In this document: positions 1 to 11,027 of the stretch, piece by piece
Numbering within the stretch: the first letter of the stretch is position 1
How the letters are laid out: the number at the start of each line of letters is the position of its first letter
Assembly: GCA_949317995.1 (NCBI GenBank)
Contig: OX439036.1
Span: forward strand, 8,536,356 to 8,600,355
Reading direction: 5' to 3'
Length of the DNA: 64,000 nt
From: Acholoe squamosa
Taxonomy: Eukaryota; Annelida; Polychaeta; Phyllodocida; Polynoidae
Notes under the pieces: model-generated
The model's database searches: none
What the model was told of the DNA's origin: nothing
Seen by the model: the letters and a program-made list of their open reading frames with translations, nothing else
Program-made: the position numbers and the translations under genes

Positions 1-27
1 TATAATTATTCCCTGGTAGCAAGATAA

Positions 28-30
<3 letters not shown>

Positions 31-80
<50 letters not shown>
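31..80. repeat. (AT)n microsatellite
   Basis: Uninterrupted AT dinucleotide run of about 50 bp. It lies just beyond the donor of the last visible exon of the minus-strand lectin gene, so it is probably intronic. Confidence 0.95.
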
Positions 81-86
<6 letters not shown>

Positions 87-115
87 GTTGAATTCTCATT
101 TGAAATATCTCTTAC

Positions 116-963
116 CTATACGGCACATGTACTGAAATGCCGATCCGCATGATAGGTCCTGCCATAGGTAACCCTTGTTTTTCACAATTCTAGCACAGCT
201 AGCACCAGCTGCATCAGGGTTTGTTTGATACCATTTTGTATAGTCCATATCAGTGTCATCAGACCAGGTCATGATGGGAGGGGTGCCACTCAGTCCTATC
301 CATGGTCCAGCCATTTGGACCAATCTGAGTAATCAAAGATCTTGTATTGTAATCATTTATGTTTAATGTATCATACTATTCTGTTTAGATCAACAGTTTT
401 CAGTTTCTATGTACTTCTAATCCTTTTAGTATCTTATTTGAATATCATTCTTATCTTAGATATTACAGTTACTGCTCTATGTCAAACAAAACGTACGCAA
501 GGTTGGCTACAAAGTCCTGTTCCTCGCTGCTGTGGATACTGGCTAGGTGACCTCCATCTGCTACACAGGATGCTTCAGCAGCTGCCCAATTTTTGGGGGT
601 GGTGTGCAACTTAAAGCAAGATCTTCCATGAACAGTGTACCCAGGTAGGTGTGAGCAGATATCTGAGGAATATATCACAAATCATATTGTGATATTACTT
701 ATGGTACATTTTGGTTGAAAATGTTATGAGTTTTGATCTGATCTTCCTTGAAAAAATCTATCATGAAATAAGTAAACTATCAACCACCAAAAAGATTTGT
801 GTAGATAGATTTGAAGCTGAAAGCAAGACTGAAATGGAACTACTGAAGTGTATCCTCTCATGGAGTGGTCAGAAATTTTGAAAGATAAGAAAATGTCAAA
901 TATACCAGCTGCTGATAATGATGTCCAGATTAGGACATTAATCATGAACAGAAGATGCCCCAT
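116..963 (-). CDS. Secreted C-type lectin-domain protein, 5' part (three exons; continues off the left edge)
   Basis: Three exons on the minus strand fit by splice phase. Exon 1 (963-906, 58 nt) starts at ATG and encodes the signal peptide MGHLLFMINVLIWTSLSAA, ending before GTATAT in phase 1. Exon 2 (662-497, 166 nt) follows a CTCAG acceptor and carries the first half of a CTLD, with cysteines and the core [16 protein letters not shown]. Exon 3 (324-116, 209 nt) has WIGL, the segment TNPDAAGASC where sugar-binding lectins carry EPN or QPD, and LWQDLSC where the family has WND. It ends before GTAAGA in phase 1. Exon lengths and phases match the complete paralogue at 17273. The PAN-like exons expected next lie outside the window. 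CTLD proteins bind sugars or other ligands outside the cell. The NPD variant makes calcium-dependent sugar binding uncertain. Confidence 0.82.
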
Positions 964-1902
964 GTCTCACTAGATTGGTGTACTCCACATGTAGGACCTC
1001 TTATAAATGCAACCAATACTCAACCTGTAGGTTGGACTCTGGATACTATTATATATGTAACTAGGCTGTGTAAAAATAAATGTGTGTTTCAGGTTTCTTT
1101 TACCTACACAAAGAGAAAAGTAGCTATCATACCAACAAGAAAGCTTTTCCATTAGTCTTTTTTTCATCAGGGGTCATAAAATAAACAGTTAGGGCTACAT
1201 TTAGAAGCACCTACTATGGCCAAAGACAGAATTCTACTGACATCAGAGATCGGGTGAAGGATGAGCTCTGTCAAGAAATGGGAACGGACCTTTCCTCAAC
1301 CTTGCTGTACAGACACCAATGTGAAGCAGCAGTTCTTTCTATGAATTGATCACAACTAAATTCTGACAGTGACAAGAACAAATAGGTACCCACAAGTTAC
1401 CTGTCAATGCACCAATTCTCCTTATTTCAGTCACGTTACCTTAAACATGTAGTGATTCTGCCTTACCCTAAGTGTTCTTAGTTTAGTTCTTTGCTTCAGG
1501 ATAGGTGTGCAAGTAGATTACTGCTTTCTTGCAATTGTAAAGATATTGATTCACCTGGAGGGCAATCGACTGGAACTGGATGTTATTATAGGCAGATCTC
1601 TACTTGAACCTAATTGATTGATCCTCCCCCTTATTGAAGTCAGGGTACAGCTTGTAGGTGAGGATATTAGCTAGCACACAAGTAGGCCTACTCCAAATGA
1701 AGCATTTACCAGTGTAGACTATCCTTAAGATCCACATTATTGATTAACACTAATAAGGTATTCATGAAACACATAGAGAGTAACAAATAAGGGGGTATTC
1801 TGGCACACACTACCCAGTCCCATCAAGTACCTTGGGTAAGCACCTTCCTGGGGCACAATAACAATGATTTGCCCAATTGTATTCTGCCACCCCTTTTACA
1901 CT
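964..1902. other. Unassigned sequence upstream of the minus-strand lectin gene
   Basis: No exon, RNA gene or clear repeat recognised. The promoter of the lectin gene should lie here, but no convincing TATA box in minus orientation was seen. Short ORFs in this stretch look like chance. Confidence 0.4.
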
Positions 1903-2434
1903 TTAACCCTTTAAAGGCTAATGATGTATTGTTGTGCAGGGGCATGGTTTATGATAGCGTTACAAAGCTACCAAGTGGCCAGTTTCCAAGTGGGGCGGTC
2001 ACTCTGGTCTGAGTCAATATGCCGGGGGAGTGGTGGCAGCACTGCTCTCCGGGCTTCTCGGCTTGGACACAAGGGGTTGCCACCCAACCCCTGTGGCTAT
2101 ATAAAGCCGGGTTGGTAGCTGGCAGGGTTAGAATCTTTAGGGGTTCTATGCGAACAGGAGTGCTTTCTCCCCTCTGGTTCCGAGTACTTAAAAAGGTAGC
2201 TTAAATTTGATACGTTTATCAGAATTCAGAAACCCTTTAGTCAGACTGTAATAGGAACTGAATAAAACCTTGTTGCCTCTCCAGTAACCAGAAACTGTCT
2301 CTTGGAAGTCATTTCCGCATATTAAGATAAACCTGAGTAAACATACCATTACAGTTGCATCAGGCCAGTTGGTCGCCATAATGTAGAAATACAGCCCTGG
2401 AGCGTACATCATCAGAGCAACCCTAAGGGGTTAA
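1903..2434. mobile_element. Possible MITE with TTAACCC... ends
   Basis: Begins TTAACCCTTTAAAGGC and ends CCCTAAGGGGTTAA, an imperfect inverted pair of about 14 bp. The same terminal motif bounds better copies at 7146-7404 and 31871-32112. The interior differs from those copies, so membership of the family is tentative. Confidence 0.4.
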
Positions 2435-2832
2435 TATAATCTCACTGGGTCTACATGGTATTCTAATCAAGTGCTCAACACTTATTACAAGGGGGTTTCC
2501 CTCCCTATCAAAAATTGGAGACCGGCTGAAACTCAAGTCCTGTACATGTGCTGTGTAAGGCGGGGCTACTTTGCATTCCTGGGGCTACTTTGCAGTCGGA
2601 CAAAAAAGGTGTTCTTAAAAAACTTACTGGAGAAACTGAAGCCAAACAAAATCCTGCTGGGTCTTATACGCGGGAGGTAAATTGCCTTGAGTTTGGGGTG
2701 CGCCTTATACGCGGGTTTTTCTGACTTTCAATTGGGAGACAGATTGATGTGGCCAAGGAAAACACCCCAAAATCATTAGCTAACCTTTATATATCAATCT
2801 AATATTAATTATGACAGCATCGATTCATAGAT

Positions 2833-3012
2833 GGGCTTCCCTAGCCCACTTAAAAGGGTGTACTCATCTTTCCTATCCCCTCAGGATGTGTGAGGTGCAC
2901 ATATGCGCGGGCACTGACACATTCCTCTTTGAAATTGCGTAATGTCGTTCTCACCATGAATATGACCTTAGCTGTTGAAATGGCGTTAAACATCTATTAC
3001 TCACTCACTCGA
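2833..3012 (+). mobile_element. SINE-like dispersed repeat, copy 1
   Basis: Starts GGGCTTCCCTAGCCCACTTA and runs through TTTCCTATCCCCTCAGGATG to GCGTTAAACATCTATTACTC with an (ACTC)n tail. Related copies lie at 24104-24288 (minus), 33438-33555 (broken), 38528-38702 (plus) and 39931-40113 (minus, with target duplications). The short length, simple-repeat tail and target duplication of the last copy indicate a SINE. Confidence 0.75.
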
Positions 3013-3432
3013 CTCATAGAGCCCTCACTGCGGCAGACCGGTCGGTGTATGCCCACCATGACAGCTTGAACTCATAGAGCCAGCACCACGGCAGACCGGG
3101 AGGTGTCGACGCGCTTGGCGGGTTCAAGCCGACCGTGCGCCGATGACAGCATCGACTCATAGATCCCTCACCGCGGCAGCCCGGTCGGTGTATGCCGACC
3201 ATGCGCCGATGACAGCTTGAACTCATATAGCCAGCAGCGTGGCAGCCCGGTCGGTGTACAGGCGCTCGGCGGGCATTATGCCGACCATGCGCCGATGACA
3301 GCTTGAACTCATATAGCCAGCAGCGCGGCAGCCCGGTCGGTGTACAGGCACTTAGCGGGCATTACGCCGACCGTGTGCCGATGACAGCTTGAACTCATAG
3401 CGCCAGCAGCGCGGCAGCCCGGTCGGTGTACA
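3013..3432. repeat. GC-rich tandem repeat, about 100-bp units
   Basis: Four to five imperfect copies of a unit containing GATGACAGCTTGAACTCATA, then AGCAGCGCGGCAGCCCGGTC, then GGTGTACAGGC and a GCGGGCATTA.GCCGACC stretch. It is much richer in GC and CpG than its surroundings. Long ORFs across it are a consequence of the composition, not genes. Confidence 0.8.
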
Positions 3433-3477
3433 ACATGGGGGTGGGGAGGGGGGTTGGGAAGGGGGGGTGGGGAGGGG

Positions 3478-3652
3478 GGCGCCTTCTACGCGAAACAGCC
3501 CCCCTGTGAGTTGGGGGGCGCCTTCTACGCGGGTTTTTCCAGAAATCAATCCAGAAGAGGTAGGTGCGCCTTCTACGTGAAAAGGCCTTTTCTGAGTTGG
3601 GGGGCGCCTTCTACGCGAGCTGCACCTTCTACGCGGGAGATTACGGTAACCA
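3478..3652. repeat. Repeated GCGCCTTCTACGCG motif ending in a pogo-like terminus
   Basis: Five spaced copies of a motif close to GCGCCTTCTACGCG, closing with GCGGGAGATTACGGTA. The same closing motif occurs at about 25288-25306, and a related form (GCGCCTTATACGCGGG) at about 2700. Ends of this kind are typical of pogo/Jerky-type DNA transposon derivatives. That assignment comes from motif recall, and no transposase is present. Confidence 0.45.
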
Positions 3653-3658
3653 ATCAAT

Positions 3659-3991
3659 ATGGACAGAGTGATCAACCTGCAGAAGATCATCAAAAGCACC
3701 AATCCTCTGACTAGGACGGAGGAGAACTTTGTCGACAAAATGACACCAGTGCTGCTAGAAAAAGAGTTGGAGGCACAGATATTGAAACCTGGAAAGGTCT
3801 CAAAGCATGTGACGTTGACACACGAAAACTCGGCCCTGTACAAGCAATACCTGACGATGTCCAACAAGAGGCGAAAAATGAGAAGTATGGCACACACCAT
3901 GGTTCAAGACATGGAGAGGAGAATGTGCGTGCGAACTAGAGTGCCCGTAGGGTACCAGATGAAGCAAAGTTTTCATGCTGTGAAGCAGTGA
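3659..3991 (+). CDS. Hypothetical 110-aa ORF next to a transposon terminus
   Basis: ATG-initiated ORF of 110 codons, rich in Lys, Arg, Met and Glu, with no signal peptide and no domain I recognise. It starts immediately after the pogo-like terminus at 3652. It could be a short piece of a transposon protein, a captured exon, or chance. The opposite strand is also open over part of this span, which weakens the case. Confidence 0.25.
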   Translation: MDRVINLQKIIKSTNPLTRTEENFVDKMTPVLLEKELEAQILKPGKVSKHVTLTHENSALYKQYLTMSNKRRKMRSMAHTMVQDMERRMCVRTRVPVGYQMKQSFHAVKQ

Positions 3992-4654
3992 GGAAAGTGA
4001 CTGGTAACTCAACCTGAGGCTGATATATGGACATTTCGCAAAATATGTTTTCATAGATTTGTATGTTTTACCAACTTGATTTTTACTAATGCTTTACTCT
4101 TCAAGTTTTCTATAATTTGTACTTTTGTAGAAACATTTAATAGCTGCAAAATCATCACTCAAGCTGTAATGGCCGCCATTTTGGATCCTGATCCAGAGAG
4201 ATAGGAGTCGTTATGTCCTTTACACATGAGGGAATCTGCCCTATGAGATTTCCAGAGATTTCATCAAAACTCAAACCCCAAGATAATCTTCTATGAGAGT
4301 GTAAATTTGTTTGACGTTGCTATGATAAGCAGCATTGCTAAGTTAAGCGCTGTTTAGATGAGCGCTTCTAATGTAAGACACCGGGGGGAAGCACTGAACC
4401 ATAATATGCTTCAGGCTGTATGAGGGTGGGGGGGGATGTTGTCAACAGGGGGTACAGATTGCCTTATAGCACGATTCTGGCACTTCCTGTGCTGATATGT
4501 GCATATCAGCCGTGCATCATTCAGCATATACCACCCATGTGCATTTTTTAAATTTTTGGTATATACTTTTTCGGGGTCAAGTTGGACTTTTTGGGAAATG
4601 TGTGGCAGACATACAAATTCAATCTGGCCATCATTTCAATGTGAAAAATCGTCC
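3992..4654. other. Unassigned sequence
   Basis: No gene or clear repeat boundary recognised. It contains a G-rich stretch near 4420-4450. Confidence 0.4.
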
Positions 4655-4726
4655 AAACTCGTAGGAGAATTGAACCCCGGCCTCAGTGCTTGTTGGCGAG
4701 GACGTTAGCCATAGCGCCACACTGAA
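4655..4726 (-). mobile_element. tRNA-like SINE head
   Basis: On the minus strand an A-box-like TGGCGCTATGGCTA (4719-4706) is followed about 30 nt later by a B-box-like GGTTCAATTC (4677-4668), the spacing of a pol III internal promoter. The arms do not make a convincing cloverleaf, so this is better read as a tRNA-derived SINE head than as a functional tRNA. Confidence 0.55.
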
Positions 4727-4811
4727 CGGTGACGAAAACCAAAGCATAGGTTGAACTCTACTAACCTGATAGTGAAAGGTCCATGTGTCCACCCAGTTTT
4801 CGAATCAAATC

Positions 4812-5102
4812 CAACCATGATAGTCTAGATGATCCCTCCATGCCAAATGAGTCCATAATAATAACAATAAAGAAGAATCCATTGATTTTGCCAACGTATG
4901 CGAGTCGAGGTCCGTCATTCGTGTCTCCCTCCTTTTCCGACGAAAGTGTGTCAGTGGCCCGGATGTAGATATAGGTCATCTCCTCGTGGTACGAGGAAGA
5001 CGCTGAAAATTTCGGACCGGATTGAAAAACCAATGGATTCTTCTTTATTTTGAACATATCGGACATATCAAGCATGGTGGGATCATCTAGAATGTCTAAG
5101 GA
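4812..5102. repeat. Imperfect foldback element
   Basis: The left arm (4812-4884), with GTCTAGATGATCCC and AATAAAGAAGAATCCATTG, is matched in reverse by the right arm (5031-5102), with CAATGGATTCTTCTTTATT and GGGATCATCTAGA. The loop is about 150 bp. The 149-codon minus-strand ORF across it follows from the inverted arms and is not called as a gene. Confidence 0.65.
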
Positions 5103-5771
5103 TGTGTATGTTTTAATATATCGACATGTCATGGTTGGATTCCATACAAAATGTGTGTGTAAACACAGCGGTACCGTTCCTGGCAAGGAACAAAAACAAT
5201 GGCTTCGCACAGAGCGACCTGGGCCGTATCACTTGCACTTACAAAATGTCTATATTCTGTGGATATCAGGTAAGAATTTAATACAAAATGGAGGAAATGG
5301 TGGCATAAACGCAATAGATCTACATTCTGTATATACCGAGCCGCGCATCGGCGAGGGTATATACAGAAAGTACAGCCCTAGGGCCCCGATATCCATGATC
5401 TATTAGCTTACTCACTCTCTAGTGGCGAAGCCACTAGTATTCACCAAATACTGTGAACATTATATTTTTTCTTCTTCTTTGCCTACATATCACATTCTTA
5501 CATCACCTATGCTGATGGCTATGGTATATCTCAAACCTAAGCTTTTTCTAATAGTACTACTAATCCACAATAAAGAGAATTTAAACAAAAACTTCAGTTG
5601 TATATAAGTAAGCCCATCCCAATTTCCGCCTCCACCAATCAATGTCCAGAATAATGGTCATTTGATAGAACAATGGTTGTGTATACAATGCTTTCTCACT
5701 ACTGTGGTAAAGGGAGAGGAATTTGCAATTCTTACCGATAAAAGTTCAATATACTATGACAGAGTCGCATG

Positions 5772-5904
5772 GTAAAGTGTCTTCACTCTCAGTTTCTTTA
5801 CTTGTGGGTGTCTGGGTGTTCCAAATGAGCCCCGAGGGCCCCAAGGGCGAGTTTGGACACCCAGACACCCACAAGTGAAGAAACTGAGAGTGAAGACACT
5901 TTAC
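5772..5904. repeat. Long near-perfect hairpin
   Basis: The left arm from GTAAAGTGTCTTCACTCTC is matched by the right arm ending GAGAGTGAAGACACTTTAC. Arms are about 53 bp with one or two mismatches, and the loop of about 25 bp is GC-rich (CCCGAGGGCCCC). It can extrude as a cruciform or fold as RNA. Confidence 0.85.
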
Positions 5905-5907
5905 ACT

Positions 5908-5992
5908 GAAACTCTATATTCATTTCATGCATGTGTTCACAGGGTTAAATAGAACTCTATATTCATTTCATGCATGTTTTCACAGGGTTAAA
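5908..5992. repeat. Direct duplication of about 40 bp
   Basis: AACTCTATATTCATTTCATG followed by a TTCACAGGGTTAAA segment occurs twice in tandem, directly after the hairpin at 5772-5904. Confidence 0.8.
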
Positions 5993-7145
5993 GCTGGGAC
6001 AAGATCTGAAGTATATATATTTTCCAACTTCTGCATATCTATCATCACCCACTTGTGAAAGTGTCCTGTCAAAATCTCAATCTATTCAGTGCATTCTAAC
6101 CATGTCAAATTCAAGCAGACATGTGTGTAGAAATGAAATGCTTCCAGCATTTTATTCATGTCAACAAGCAGTCTTGATTGTACCAGCACAATGGTTCCAT
6201 CTGAAGCCATAAAGCAGAGTATTCTATAATGGTGGTGAATTCAATTTGGATGCCTGGCAGCAGAGCAGACACCACTCAGTGCTGCCGCCAGGAGGCTGTG
6301 ATCAGAACTAACTAACCAAGTGTTTTCCCTTCCCACCAAAGATGATAGACCAGCTGAAACTAAAGTCCAATGGTGTGCACATAATGAGCCATATCGTGTC
6401 ATAATCATTGGCACCCTATGACTTGGGAAGGGGTATATAATCCTCTGAAATACATATTAGACAATACTATATTAGCTTTTATACCAGCTTTAAATAGAAC
6501 TCACATTTTTCTAGCTGTGGGGCATGCAGAGTGGGGGCTGTGCAGAATGGCTCCGCTTTTCTGCACGCCCACCTCGAGAATGGCATTGCAGTGCTATTAT
6601 AGAGTAGACCATATTCCTACCATGAAATAAATAGACAGACTTTAACGATGATTTGTTATTTCAGGCTGTTTCTTCATGCGTGGTTGTCAGGCTGTCTCCC
6701 ACGAGGCAGGAGGTTGAGTGGGATCCTGACTACCACAAGTGACGAAACAGGCTGAATTGAATTATTTCAGGTGTCATGAGGTAAAAGAGCCCTAAAACTA
6801 ATTTTGATCGAGTAGCTTTAGGCTATTTTGATGACATCACAGTGGAGAATGGGGTCATGGAGAACGGGATCTAGTTTCTTCATGCCCTGCTGGAAAATGG
6901 GTATTCCCATACAAATCTATAGTAAGGCTTGTTCTAAACATGAAATAAATATTGGTACTAATTATGTGCATAGAATACCTAACATCTCATTTCACTGTTT
7001 GTTCAAACCAGAAGAAACATAACGTTGGTCGCTACTCGTAGAAAATGAACCCGTTGCGCAGGTGTTTGGCCATGTAGGTTACCTTTATCTGAATAACACC
7101 ATTTTTGGTATGTTGGTACCTATATTGATTCATAATGTCCACTTA
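5993..7145. other. Unassigned sequence
   Basis: No exon with lectin-type signatures or other recognisable coding sequence. ORFs of 60-80 codons appear by chance. A short inverted pair near 6662-6752 around TTTCAGGCTGTTTC suggests another decayed repeat. Confidence 0.35.
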
Positions 7146-7404
7146 TTAACCCTTTAAGGGCAGATAATGCATTAATGCATCATGCCCATTGGTCGTCATG
7201 ATGCACCGATTAAGTGAGCAGTCTCACCAGCACTTCATGTGTGCATCATGCTGACCATCTAGGGAGTATATGTATCAACCCCGTAGGGTCGGCATGATGC
7301 TGCAATGAAGTGCCGGTGAGCAGTCTTGCCAGCACTTCATTGGTGCATCATGATGACCAATGGACATGATGCACCCCTGCTTCAGTGGTCTGTAAAGGGT
7401 CAAA
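7146..7404. mobile_element. MITE with TTAACCCTTTAAGGG ends
   Basis: Starts TTAACCCTTTAAGGGC and ends TAAAGGGTCAA. The interior has inverted copies of TGCATCATG and CAGCACTTCAT. A sister copy at 31871-32112 and a right-half fragment at 61399-61472 share the TGCATCATGATGACCA core. Confidence 0.65.
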
Positions 7405-8297
7405 GGGTGAACATGTACAATATAGTTCCCTGCAGACATATTGTATTTAGACAATTGATCAAGAAGTACACACTTTCCAATTCTAATCAAGGTTGGCTAC
7501 CTCCCTGGACAAATAAAAGCTTTATATCTAGTCCTAAGCATACATAATTATGTTAAGCCTAAGCTTATTGATAATTTATGATTAAGCTAAGATTGCCCTT
7601 TGTTTACAAACCTGTCAGTATGCTAACTCATGGGTGAGACATACCACACATTTCAATTTAACATTAAAATAATACATAACTAACTTGTATGTTGAGTCAG
7701 AAACTGACTCTTTAAGTCATACTATCATAAAAATTCAGAGGAGGCAAATGCCATTTGGGAGGTTGATATATCTTTTTTTTTCTAAAGGCAGTATATCCAC
7801 TATGAACCATATTGTTTTTACATCTGCCTCAGTTTGATTGATCCCTATATCTTTTGGTCAGTAGTTCTATGTACCACTTGCTCACATCAGTGCAGACAGC
7901 TCAATCATTAAAGGGGCAGCTTAGCAGAGAGGAAATGGGGCAGCTCCTCCTTGTATTTTATTGCCTTATTTCAGCGTCCTTCTCAATGATTGAAGCAAAG
8001 TTAAAATATTCTTGAATTTGATAGTTGCCAAAGCATAATGAATTCAATTGTGATTCAACACCTACACATTAGTGCCGATACAACATTATGTGTTCTATGT
8101 TGAATTGCTTTTGATATGACATTGTTGTAATGTTTATAGTTGATTTTGGATTATCTTTGAAAATGGCATCTTAGATTCAATGGTGACAAAATCAATATTT
8201 TTAATTCATAACCCCTATGACAACTGCAATTATTTAGTATTATTCATAAAATAATATGATGGAAATTTGAAAATTGGATTGAACTGCATTTTCACAG
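7405..8297. other. Upstream of lectin gene A; possible decayed first exon
   Basis: An ATG at 7935 opens MGQLLLVFYCLISASFS, which resembles the signal peptides of the two sister genes. The exon should end after an A in phase 1 at 7986, but the next bases are TGATTG instead of a GT donor. Either the donor is mutated or the true first exon is elsewhere. Nothing else is recognised here. Confidence 0.3.
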
Positions 8298-10955
8298 ATA
8301 TTTGCTCTCACCTTCCTGGATATACAGAATATGGAAACTCATGTTTCAAGTATTTCACCACTAAAAGGACGTGGGCAGATGCTGAGGCATCCTGTGTGGC
8401 AGAGGGAGGTCACCTAGCCAGCATCCACAGCAGGGAGGAACAGGACTTTGTGGCTGACCTTATGTGGGTATCTCTGGTAGTTGAAAGCTTTTAGAAGTTC
8501 TAATGATACAGCTCTCAGACTATTAAGGTTACCGTTTTTGACCTAATATTCACCAGGTCGCTTAAAGAGCAATGGTAGATCAGTACTTAAGAGTTTATCT
8601 GCACCCAAAATCATGATGCATTAGGCTTTTTTCTAGCCTGTAAAAGGCACAAAATAAAGGGGCAGTTATTAGGAGGAGGGAGCTTATTAGGTTGAATACG
8701 TTTTTTTATATACTGTAGCAGAAATTGCTAGATTTCCATTGGTCTGCTGGTTTGAATATTACCTTAGAGACTACCACTGTAGGCAAAGCACAGGGGTACC
8801 TTCTTAACCTGCTTATAATTATCAACGATTGCTACAGAACATATTTAATGCACAGATCACTCAATTAAATCACAGCCACACACTCATATATATTGGGTTA
8901 CTGTGTTTATAAATATTAAAATGATTGTATATATGGAGTTATACCATGGTTATGGCTGATTTGCATATTTTTGCATTCAAGTTTAATGATAAAAGAAGTT
9001 CATGTAACCGCGACTAGAATGAACGATGTTGACACTAAACCGAAAATACCATGACAGCGACTGGGTGTACTTGTATCCTTTACCATAGCAGACAGCGAGC
9101 TGCACATCTTGGCCTTAGTGTCAACCTGCCCTGATGCATTGAAGTCCCGCCATCTGGTGTGTACTGATAGAACTAATCTTCTTCTTGGAAAACAAACATT
9201 TAGCGAAAGGATTATGGCCATTTTGAGGAAATATAGTCTATTGAAACATAGGTGTAGGAAGAAGATCTAGTATTTGCTGTATTAACTCAAATGCTCTATA
9301 AATGGTGTAAATCGGATGTTATTCTCGGCAGACCGCACAGCTTATTGACAAACAAGAAATACAATATGGCGGAATGGCTTCCTCCTCGTCCGCCCTGACT
9401 CACATCAGAATCATATGGTCTTTATACCATAGTATAAAGACTATATGTAAACTTTATTGATCCACTCGTGGATTTTATCAACTTGATACAATCCACGATA
9501 TATCATTGATTGTAGATCAATAAAGCTTATATATCCTCTAAATTTTGTTTTTACCCATCAGGCTGTGTCTCACCACTGTGGTGCAACCAGCTGGTGCAAC
9601 TCTGAGTTTTCTGACTGGGAGGTTTCTAAACGGCTTCTGACCAGAAATAAGGTTATAGGATATAGCTTAATTCCAGAACGAACTGGCAGAACATATTTCA
9701 AGTAAAAATAAACATTAAATATCCTCTATATGAGGCTGCGATTAGCTATTATCTGCCCAGAAATAAAGGTTTCTGACTGGCTGTCATTAACTCCCATCCT
9801 TCTGATTAACCTTAGTATATTACTACACGTTTTCGATTGTAAATGATAGTAAACTCTATTTATTTCTATCAGCTAGTATAGTTGAATAGTAAAACTAGGG
9901 CAGTAGTGAACAGATTTGTTTGATAAAAACTTTTAACAACACACTTTAGCTAACAGGACAAATAAGATTACATGACAGCTGGTCAGAAACCCCGGGTCAG
10001 AAACCTTCATTTCTGGACAGATAATAGCCACTTCCATCCTCATAGAGGATATTTCAGATTTAGTATGTCGTAGATCTGACTCAACTAACAAACGAGGTCA
10101 AGTAGATTTCAGTTGTTTTACTTTTGCAATCTGTGGTAGTAGTATTGTACATATTTTGATATCGAAGTTTTGGGCAAATGGTGTCCTTCTTCAGGATATG
10201 ATTTAAAAATTAATTCTTACTTGAAATATGTGCTGGATAAAATTTTCTGTCAGTTTCTTAAGGAATTCAGCTATTTCCTATAACTTCTTGTCTGGTCAGA
10301 AACCAGTCAGACACCATTCAGAAACCTCCTTCACACTCACCATTGCACCACAGTGGTAAGAGATAGCCATAAAAAACAATCCAAATTATTAATTTTAGAA
10401 AAAGAATTCAGCCGTCTGGACCTTGGATAGGACTGACCAGTACACCTCCAGCTATGGCCTGGTCTGATGGTACAGTTGTAGATTTTGAGGAGTGGGCCCC
10501 ATCAGAACCGGACCGTGACGCTGTAAGCTGTACCAGAATGAAACTAGTGAAGTCGTTGAAGTGGGTGGATGAGCCATGCAGTGGCATCATAAAGTATGTG
10601 TGTCGTGGTGATGGACTTACAGCAACAATAACCCCGCTGGTACCGACACCCGTACCAACAATACCAGCTGTGACAACGGAAGTCCCCCTGGTACCAACAC
10701 AAGCACTGACAACACCACCGGCAACAGCGGCAAGTCCAATTTCAATGGCATCAGGTCAGTATGCATCTTCAGTGTGTGAGATCTGACATTATAGATGTCT
10801 TTGGGGGAAGACACTTCGAAGTACCCTTTTTCCGTAGTATCCCTGACAATGCGTTTAGGAGGCCATTATTTGAGGGCCTGTGAAGCTCTTATCATTTTGG
10901 CTGTGATAAGTGGTTACTTAGCAACAGCAGTATCGAGCAGTAATATGCACTTTTG

Positions 10956-11027
<72 letters not shown>

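Noticed and set aside
3352..3900. 182-codon minus-strand ORF over the GC-rich repeat
   Set aside because: Openness is explained by the repeat composition. The Pro/Arg-rich translation is a repeat artefact and no domain is seen.
4655..4726. Functional tRNA gene
   Set aside because: A and B boxes are present, but the arms do not form a good cloverleaf and there is no clear terminator. SINE head preferred. The same applies to 28330-28402.
4761..5210. 149-codon minus-strand ORF
   Set aside because: It crosses the foldback element and the two arms give mirrored coding. No splice or domain evidence.
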